The notes beneath the pieces are model-generated. The model saw only the letters and a program-made list of their open reading frames with translations. It did no database searches and was not told the origin of the DNA. A stretch of DNA of 64,000 nt, from assembly GCA_039111635.1 (NCBI GenBank), contig JBCAQO010000006.1, positions 2,108,001-2,172,000 of the forward strand, given 5' to 3'. Each line of letters begins with the position of its first letter. Position 1 is the first letter of the stretch. This document shows, in pieces, positions 56,319 to 64,000 of the stretch. The position numbers were made by a program, and so were the translations under genes. This DNA comes from Heterobasidion occidentale (Eukaryota; Basidiomycota; Agaricomycetes; Russulales; Bondarzewiaceae).

Positions 56319-57104
56319 TCGACCCCGACTATTGAAGACCACTCCTTCGACTAGGCCGACTTGTACTTCCGCCCATCCAATCCTCTTTATCGCTGCCACC
56401 GTGTCCCGCTTCCCCGACTGATGGACATTTTATCTTTTTATGGTTTTCTATTGTGCTGAACGTTTGTGTCTCATGCTCCATTGCTCTGGGCCCATCGTAG
56501 TTGCTTGGCCCATCCTCATCGACATCCAACCTCCTCCGGTTCATCATCTCGCCTTTTCCCACCACATGACGTCGACTCTCCGCGGCACCAAAGCCGCATC
56601 GATGATGAAACTTCGTCGTCACCGCCAAAATTGTCTTGGTCGACTGTGTTCTCTTGCCCATTAATTCGTTATATTCCATCCATTCCCCGTGCATTTCTTG
56701 CCCCGCCCGCCACATATCCTACTCGAGCCTCGTCTGCATCAATGTCTCTGTACATATCGGTCCGCTTTCTGTAACACGTTGTTGTGCCTGTGTTTCGCGT
56801 CATAGTTGAAGTGCCCTGTTCGGTACGTTTTGGATCATATGAGTATGTGTTGCGGAGTTAACGTCTTACGCTGTTCGTGAGTTTGATTGGCGGACTGACG
56901 GCGTGAAGCCTTGAACGTAACATCTTAATTGAGATCCTCGGGGAGGGCTTATGGCCCCAAGTCACAAGAGATGCAGAAAAATATCTGGCGAAGGGCTCTC
57001 GTGTGCACCTCATATACTCAGTGATATACACTCATATGAGTGATGTCCTTGGATTACACCTCTCCAGCATAGCCGGCTCGATTGCGCTTCTGTTTTCCCA
57101 CTCA

Positions 57105-57375
57105 CAGCAATGTCTCATGAATACATCACCGCCGATGGATGGGAGCCGCCACGCGCGCTAGAAAGGCGTTTGGTGATAAGCACGCTTGTACCCCAAATCT
57201 TATTCCTGTACACTAGGCGCTTTGTGAAAGATCTACCCAGAAAGTATACCCTTGTCTATCGCTCCGACGCATCGACCGAGTTGGTATCTCAAGGTTGTGG
57301 GCTTTGGGCGGACATTGGGACAGGATCTTTCCGTGAGGTTGCTGTACGCTTCTTGACTTCTCAACGCGGAACGCC
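57105..57375 (+). CDS. Possible internal exon of unknown gene (copy 2)
   Basis: Same open stretch as 37,113-37,383 and also bounded by CTCACAG and CG|GTAAGG. Here the first codons read MSHEYITADGWEPP, so it could also start with its own ATG at 57,110 and read through to a stop at 57,380-57,382 if unspliced. Function unknown. Confidence 0.35.
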
Positions 57376-58382
57376 ACGGTAAGGTATTTCACATGCTAGG
57401 ACAGCCATACAAAGTTCCACGACCTGGCTTGCGAGGAAGAAAAAGTAAGGGGGGAAAGGCACGAAGAAGAGCCGTCTATCTGGGGACATTAGGAAACAGG
57501 ACCGCCGAATCGATGTAACTTTGAAGCTTAACGGCAGGCGGGGTCGGCATCATTGCCAAAGCAGGTTGGAGCAGGAGCTCATTGCTATGTCCATGCGTAT
57601 TGGGATGCGATGTAGGTAAGCGCGGGGTTTGGACCAAGGCGCCTGACTCGCTGATCGCTTCATCTGGACAAGATCAGAATTCTGTAAGAGCGGATATGGC
57701 GGGAGGATGAATGGTTTCAGCCTTGTTATGAATCAGTGAGACCGGCGAAACCAGCATTAGACGCTTCTTTGAGACGAGCTTTCAGAAAAAGGTATAAACA
57801 AGTGTCGAGAACATGTAGGTTGTCTCAAGGGTGGATTGTAGATCGTCGTGGAGCCAATGATTCTTGGGACGTTGGAACAGCTGAGCCAAAGAGCAGTTCC
57901 TCACGCTGAGACCGAAATTGCTGCAAACTTGCCGCAGTTCAGTTTTGCAATGATGACATCAGCTTGGAGTCGAACCACAGCCAGCGGCAAACAACGACGA
58001 CATCCTACGATGGGCGACGAGCGAGTGTCCCCTTTCACTAGTATTTCGGACACCCGTTTGGTTGCAGAAGATGGTTATAGCACGCAGACAACGCAATACG
58101 GTTGCCCGCAGTATCCGAAATTTGCAACGGATGCTGTATGGAACAGCGGCAACCTCGAAGTGCATTGGACGAACCGTTGCTTGTACGTATGCGTCGAAAT
58201 GACGTTCTGACTGAGATTGGGGGTGGGGCCCCACCTGGGCCGGTGTTCCGCACTCTCCCCCGCCCGTTCTCCACACTTACTGACACAGATCTCTGATAGC
58301 TCCGATGTGGCAGAAACGATAAAAGGCAGAGCCAGCGCTCGAGATTTCTCGCCCTACGCGTGCCCTTTCCTCCACTGCTATC

Positions 58383-60749
58383 ATGTCCCACTCACCAGCA
58401 GTCAGCCGACGCGCTTCGAATGAGAAGAAGGCTCGCACGTCGCTCGAGGAGAACAAACAGGAGGAGCGGATAGACGATGTCACTGCCTTGAACGTCAAGC
58501 TTGCCAACCCTCTTGCAGGCCTCTCGCACGAGCAACTCATCAATGACGCAGTGGAGTTTGCTAGGACACATGGCCTCGAACACCTAACAGAAGAGTTCAA
58601 GAAGGGAGCTCTGATCGCCCAGGATCCTTCCGCCTTTGAAAGCCTTCCTCTTCTCACGGAGGAAGACAGAGTCCATCTTCGAAGGGAGCTTACGAACAAA
58701 TGGGACCAGCCTGCCACTCTCTACTACCTCGTCATTCTCTGTTCCGTGGCTGCTTGCGTTCAAGGGGTGCGCTCTTCGTCTGTGGCAAACGTGTTCTAAA
58801 TTGACGAGAAAATCGACTGATTCTTTAGATGGACGAGGCTGTTATCAATGGTGCCAACCTTTTCTTCGCTAAGCAGCTCGGTATCGATCCCAAAGCCCAA
58901 GACGGCAATGCGAGTCGAAATCAGTGGATATTAGGTCTCGTTAACTCCGCTCCATACGTGCGTCGGAGGCGTTCCTATAAACACGTTCAAGTCTCATGAA
59001 TTGTTTGCAATAGCTGTGCTGCGCCGTAATTGGTTGCTGGCTCACTGATCCTCTCAACCGCTATCTTGGTCGGCGTGGCACAATCTTCGTTACCGCGACC
59101 GTGTCTTTCCTGGCTTGCATTTGGCAAGGCGTGACCAATTCGTGGCCCCATTTGTTCATCGCTCGGTTTGTCCTTGGATTGGGCATTGGCCCCAAATCTG
59201 CCACTGTCCCTGTCTATGCTGCAGAGTGTGCTCCCTCTCCCATTCGTGGCGGTCTGGTCATGATGTGGCAAATGTGGACCGCCTTTGGTATCATGATCGG
59301 ATATGTCGCAGACCTTGCTTTCTACCGTGTTCCAGATAAACCTCATATCACTGGTCTCAATTGGCGTCTTATGTTGGCTTCGGTAAGCGATCCGCTATAT
59401 CTGCAATGCTCCCAGATCTGATGTTGAAATGTTCATCAGGCTGGTATCCCCGCTCTCGCCCTCATGGCTCAAGTTTTTCTCTGTCCTGAGTCGCCTCGTT
59501 GGCTGATGGGCAAAGGTCGGTATGACAAGGCTTACCGATCACTTGCACGGTTGCGCCGTCACCCTATCCAAGCTGCTCGGGATCTGTACTGTCAGTCAAA
59601 ATCTATTCGACCATATCAAGTGAACGCTCATCATTTCACGTAGACATCCACGTTCTTTTGGAGGCCGAAAATGAGATCACCGAAAGCAAGAACAGGTTCA
59701 AGGAGCTCTTCACCGTTCCACGTAATCGCAGGGCTACGTTAGCTTCATTCATTGTCATGTTCATGTAAGTTTCTGCTCATACTGTATCCTAACCTGTCGT
59801 CCTCATATCGAGGTGTCCATTATCAGGCAACAGTTCTGTGGCGTCAACGTCATCGCGTACTACTCTTCATCTATTTTCACTGAGGCGAACTTCAGCGAGA
59901 TTCAGGCTTTACTGTCGTCGTTTGGCTTTGGTGCCATCAATTTCACTTTCGCGTTCCCTGCCGTGTGGACCATCGATACCTTCGGTCGTCGCAATCTTCT
60001 GCTTACAACATTCCCTCTGATGGCTATTTTCCTTCTCATGACCGGATTTGCATTGTGGGTTCCCTTGTACTCCCCATGAGTGATATCTGATCATGACGGT
60101 TTCGATAGCTGGATCCCTCAAGATAACAAAGCTCGCATCGGAATCGTAGCATTAGGCATTTATCTGTTCGGTTGCGCCTACTCGCCTGGTGAGGGCCCCG
60201 TGCCTTTTACCTACTCTGCAGAAGCCTATCCTCTCTACGTTCGAGACGTTGGTATGTCGTTCTCTACCGCGGTACTGTGGTTTTTGTAAGTCCGCCGTGT
60301 ACCTCTCTTGTGCGGCATGAATGTCTCACTCTGTCTTCCTACCCTTCTCTTCAGCAACTTCGTCATTGCAATCACATTCCCGCGTCTTCTCGGAGCCTTC
60401 CAGCCCCAGGGCGCTTTCGGCTGGTATGCCGGATGGAATGTTATCGGGTTCTTCCTAGTGCTGCTTTATGTTCCCGAAACAAAAGCACTCTCGCTAGAGG
60501 AACTCGACCAAGGTCCGTTTGGCATGCTCTCCATCTCCTCTCGCATAGGGACTCATGTGTCCTACGCTGTACTTCACAGTGTTTTCTGTTCCTACGCACA
60601 CCCACGCTGCATATCAGCTCAAGGCCCTTCCACGAAACATCAAAAGACACATCTTCCGCATGAATGTCGAAGATGTCCCGCCGCTGTACGAGCACGAAGG
60701 TGCCATCGGCGAAAAACACTATGCGCCGGGTGGTGTGGGTGCTGCCTAG
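58383..60749 (+). CDS. MFS sugar/polyol transporter (copy 2)
   Basis: Same exon structure and signatures as the gene at 38,390-40,756. Differences are few: for example MSHSPAV for MSHSLAV, KQLGID for KQFGID, NCWL for GCWL in helix 2 and VIAITF for VVAITF near the end. No frame break was found. If the block is the second haplotype these are allelic differences. Confidence 0.85.
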
Positions 60750-61809
60750 TCTTCATTCGCTTTCCAGCACGTGGTCCAGCTCATCCACCCCGTTTTGCTT
60801 TCACTCTGGCGGTCTCGACCAGTCGCTTTGCTGTATCCCCTTGCATCTAAATTACGATCACTATGACCGGCAGATGCAGTGTCCTTGTATCCTAATGTGT
60901 ATGTATGTGTGTATGTATCTGTATACCTTAGCTAATGGGGCTCGCTGCCGCATTTGTTTTCGTTAGTCTCCTTACCGTATTGTCAGACGAGACGCTGTAT
61001 TTCTCTTAGCGCTCGAATATATCTATTCAGTGGACAGGTCGAATTTCCCTGTATGAAGGGTCGCTATCATGAATGATAGTATCTGGAGATGTGCACAATG
61101 GTGGGTAGTGCACTCGATGGTGTGGCGGGAAAGACCCCGAAAAAAAGATTGCAAAGGCATACGCACAAGCAGACAAGTCCATAGGGGCGCCCATCAAAGA
61201 TCAACCAAGCGAAGTCCAAGCGATCGCCGACTTGCACGCACTGTGCAAGTCCGTAGCGATAACATGTGAATGTTCACGTATTTGGCGAAGACAAACAAAA
61301 CCTACGGGAGCCCGACCTGCAGAATGATATGCAAGTCACTGTAATGAGACCTTTCTCGTGTCGGTGGTGGACAGGCACACAGGACCGATAAATGGCAGCC
61401 TTGCCAGGGCTTGAGTATATATAGGTATATGTACGGGCAGACCGATAAGCTTTAGCGAGGTAGGACGCAAGGTGGAGATAGGGAGCACTGAGGCCGAGGA
61501 TGTTTTGACTGGGTGCACTAGTGGTGGTTATGGGAGGTTGTATAGAACAGACCTCTCGAAGACGTCGATGAATGCGAGGGTGTCCGAACAGAGAAGCGGT
61601 GTAAGGGGGGCAAAGCAACGCAGTAAAGAGGTTTGTTTGTTACATATGGCCTACGATGGTTAGAATCGACTGGATTGAAAGCCAAAGATAGCAAGGAGCA
61701 AGACGGCTAGTGGCGACTGCGGGGAGAGGAAGAGCTCCTGATCGGCGGCAAGGCGCGCAGCGCCACTTTTATGTACTCAACCCAGACGCGTCTCACAGCA
61801 AGACCCTCA

Positions 61810-63292
61810 ATGACACAGACAACCTTGCTTCAATACGAAGCCCCATGTAAGCAGCAGCGCCTTCCAAACATCGCCCTCCTGATTCCAACCGACCGGTCTC
61901 GACGCATACAGGGCCCGTGCACGCGATCGACTGGTGCAAGTCGCCTGCGCCTGGCCAACTCCGTCCACGCTCCGCCTTCCGCCTGGGGGTGGCCTCGTTC
62001 ACCGAAGACTACAGAAACCGCATCGCCGTCGTCGGGCTGCAGGACGAACGCGTGCTCGTGGAGGACGACTATGGCGACTACCCGGACTTCGTGACGCTCG
62101 TCGAGGCGAACCACGGATACCCTGCGACCAGCCTGCAGTGGCAGCCCAGCGCGGCGTCCAGTTTCCAGTGGACGCAGAAATCTCCGTCGACGGAGCTGCT
62201 TGCGACGACGGGGGACTCTTTGAGGGTGTGGGAGTACACGAACGACGCATCGCCGTCGCTGTCGAGCTTCGTGGGAGGCAGCCGACCTCAGGAGGGCACA
62301 GATTGACGCTTAGATCTACACTGTCTGGGGTATGTCGCCCGCCCTCTCTCGCGCTCGCCGTCGTCTGTTGAAGCTCACGATGCCGTGGCTTCACGGGCGC
62401 CCAGCAATCAAAAGTCACCAACCAGTCGGGGGGCGCCCCGCTCACCAACTTCTCGTGGAACGAGAAGATGCCCAACCTCGTCGTGACATCATCGATAGAC
62501 ACGACGTGCACCGTCTGGAACATCGACACCTCCACCGCCGTCACGCAGCTGATCGCGCACGACCGCGAGGTGTACGACGTCGCGTGGCTGCCAGGATCGA
62601 CGGACATCTTCGTCTCCGTCGGCGCGGACGGCTCGCTGCGCGCGTTCGACCTGCGTAGCCTCGAGCACTCCACCATCCTGTACGAGACCCCGCCGCCGAA
62701 GAACCCGCCGCCGCCGACGACGCCGTCCGCGGGGTCCCGCCCCCCCACGTCGCCGCTGCTTCGCATTGCGTTCAATCCATCAGACGCGAACTACATGTCA
62801 ACGTTCCACATGGACGGATCGGACGTGCAGATTCTGGACATGCGGAGTCCAGGTGCTCCCGTGATGGAGCTTCGGGCACATCGAGCGCCTGTCAACGCCG
62901 CAGCCTGGAGTTTCACAGACACCCCGTTACTAGCCACCGCAGGTAACGTAGACCGACGGCCCGTCCAGCTCGCTGCGAGTGAACTGATGCCTGGTCAAAA
63001 TTCTACAGCGGACGACTGCCAGCTACTCCTGTGGGACATCGCGCCGCATTCGCTGCCTCCCAGCTCCTCGCCCCGCAACGCGAGCTCGCGCCTCAGCTCG
63101 CCGCGACCGTCTGACGGGAAGAAGCGGATTCTGTCGGATCCCGTCATGGCGTACTCCGCGTCGAGCGAGATCACGAACATCGCGTGGTCGCCGCGGATCC
63201 CGCAAATGATACTGAACAGCGGGCACATGACGCCCGCGGGAGAGTGGCTCGCGGTTGTGACAGGGAAGTCAATCAAAGCTTTGAAGGTGTAG
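61810..63292 (+). CDS. WD40 protein, DCAF7/WDR68 family (copy 2, frameshifted)
   Basis: Copy of 41,824-43,307. After SLSSFVG one G is missing from a G-run (GGG at 62,273-62,275 against GGGG at 42,287-42,290), so the frame leads to GSRPQEGTD and a stop at about 62,306 in blade two. The remaining exons are unchanged and would encode an intact C-terminal part (MPNLVVTSSIDTTCTVWNID onward). A homopolymer sequencing error is the likely cause; otherwise this allele is null. Confidence 0.7.
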
Positions 63293-64000
63293 ACGACGGG
63301 GCGCTTGTGGGGCCGGACATTTTTACGTGCTGTGTTGTGTTATCATAGTTGTGTTGCTCGAGATGGTTCAATGTTTTCCTTTGGATGTATCAGGCGTGGA
63401 CGTCGATGATGCATCGACAGCCTGAAGCGCTGGCTCGCACTGTCCAATATCCAGCGCGCTGAGCGCATTCGTCTGTTCATTGCAGCTTCGAGACAGGTAT
63501 GTGAATTGATATACTGGTCACAGCGAGATGCCGTTCTGACAATTCGTGTAGCACACGTCGCGTGCGTAGACTGAGACGCTGCTTTTAGAAAGTTGGCAAC
63601 CTTCTTGGCAACTCTATACGAGTGCTCTGTGCCCCTGGTTCCGGATCTCCAATTTATAGTCTCGCAGAAGACTCTGTCCACGGGGCACCAGCTCATGAGA
63701 TCCATGCACTCGTACGAACGGCGCGTGTGGGGTGGCACCTGCCCTGTGCAGCAGCGTGGAGTGCCTGACGTGGACCGGGGCCCCTTATCGCCGACTGTTG
63801 TGGTCTGGCTGAGCAAACGCTGGACGGACTTATCTGCACGGCAGCGCCGGGTTTCGTGTCTGTCAAAGAGATATTAGGCGAGGTGATACGCGGGGTGTCT
63901 TGTGTTGTGTGGCTGGCTATCGGAATGAAGGGGGCGTGCACCTGCGGGTGCATTCCCCATAAGCAATCCAATTGAAGTGCCAAGTCAGTCCTCTGAATTC
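63293..64000. other. 3' flank of WDR68 copy 2
   Basis: About 700 bases that match 43,308-44,015. No gene supported; the window ends inside the duplicated block. Confidence 0.5.

Larger units (their letters stand above)
55101..64000. repeat. 8.9-kb duplicated block, copy 2
   Basis: Repeats 35,110-44,015 in the same orientation and starts at the first base after the gap. Net length differs by only a few bases over 8.9 kb. It ends only because the window ends. The APQ12-like gene is absent because the block begins just upstream of its start codon. Confidence 0.97.

Noticed and set aside
60075..60081. Apparent loss of a splice donor (GTGAGT to ATGAGT) in the copy 2 sugar transporter
   Set aside because: The family-consistent intron uses an upstream GTGGGT donor that yields FAFWIPQDN, so the changed bases lie inside the intron.
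1..64000. tRNA, rRNA, CRISPR, retrotransposon or large DNA transposon
   Set aside because: No cloverleaf with a convincing T-arm, no repeat-spacer array, and no reverse transcriptase, integrase or transposase motif was found by eye. A tRNAscan or profile search could still find a missed tRNA.

Overview
The window looks like nuclear DNA of a filamentous basidiomycete (Agaricomycetes; a wood-decay polypore or relative is my guess). Most genes are cut by many 45-90 nt GT-AG introns, genes are dense on both strands, coding GC is high, and the products are typical of mushroom-forming fungi (a CBM5/12-DM9 protein, a GT61-type transferase, decaying SRPK-type kinases, Gly/Tyr-rich orphan proteins). 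I saw no bacterial, viral, tRNA, rRNA or CRISPR signal.

Layout. 0.4-5.4 kb (-): one large Ser/Pro-rich C-terminally anchored membrane protein. 5.8-7.4 kb (+): a small unknown gene and a broken DUF4743/Nudix gene. 8.9-10.2 kb (+): chitin-binding-like plus DM9 protein. 10.4-11.8 kb (-): palmitoyl-protein thioesterase. 14.0-16.1 kb (+): GT61/DUF563 glycosyltransferase with two apparent frameshifts. 17.7-19.3 kb (-): disrupted SRPK-like kinase. 20.1-22.6 kb (-): Mediator subunit 1, divergent from PDK1 kinase (23.5-26.4 kb, +). 27.1-28.4 kb (-): acetolactate synthase regulatory subunit, divergent from an orphan Gly/Tyr/His-rich gene. That divergent pair is tandemly duplicated: the second copy carries only the 5' part of the synthase gene plus a full second orphan gene (30.5-33.2 kb). 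Then MPC2 (33.5 kb, +) and an APQ12-like protein (34.3-35.1 kb, -).

35.1-44.0 kb holds an orphan Cys/His protein, an orphan exon, an MFS sugar transporter and a DCAF7/WDR68 WD40 protein. Unique sequence follows: concentrative nucleoside transporter (44.4-46.7 kb), a second, more decayed SRPK-like kinase (47.2-48.2 kb), a glycine-rich RRM protein (49.6-50.5 kb, -) and an HMT1/ATM1-type half ABC transporter (51.1-55.0 kb, -) cut by a run of exactly 100 N. Directly after the gap, 55,101-64,000 repeats 35,110-44,015 almost base for base. The simplest reading is that the other haplotype of a dikaryon, or a collapsed copy, was scaffolded in tandem. A true 8.9-kb segmental duplication is the alternative.

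The genes do not form a recognisable cluster or pathway; this is mostly housekeeping sequence. The unusual content is structural: a tandem duplication that truncates a metabolic gene, a pair of independently decayed kinase copies (one with a hairpin-bearing insertion flanked by 13-bp repeats), four GC-AG introns, and a set of one-base frame breaks, mostly in short homopolymers, that are likely sequencing errors in at least some genes. I did not find a convincing new biological system.
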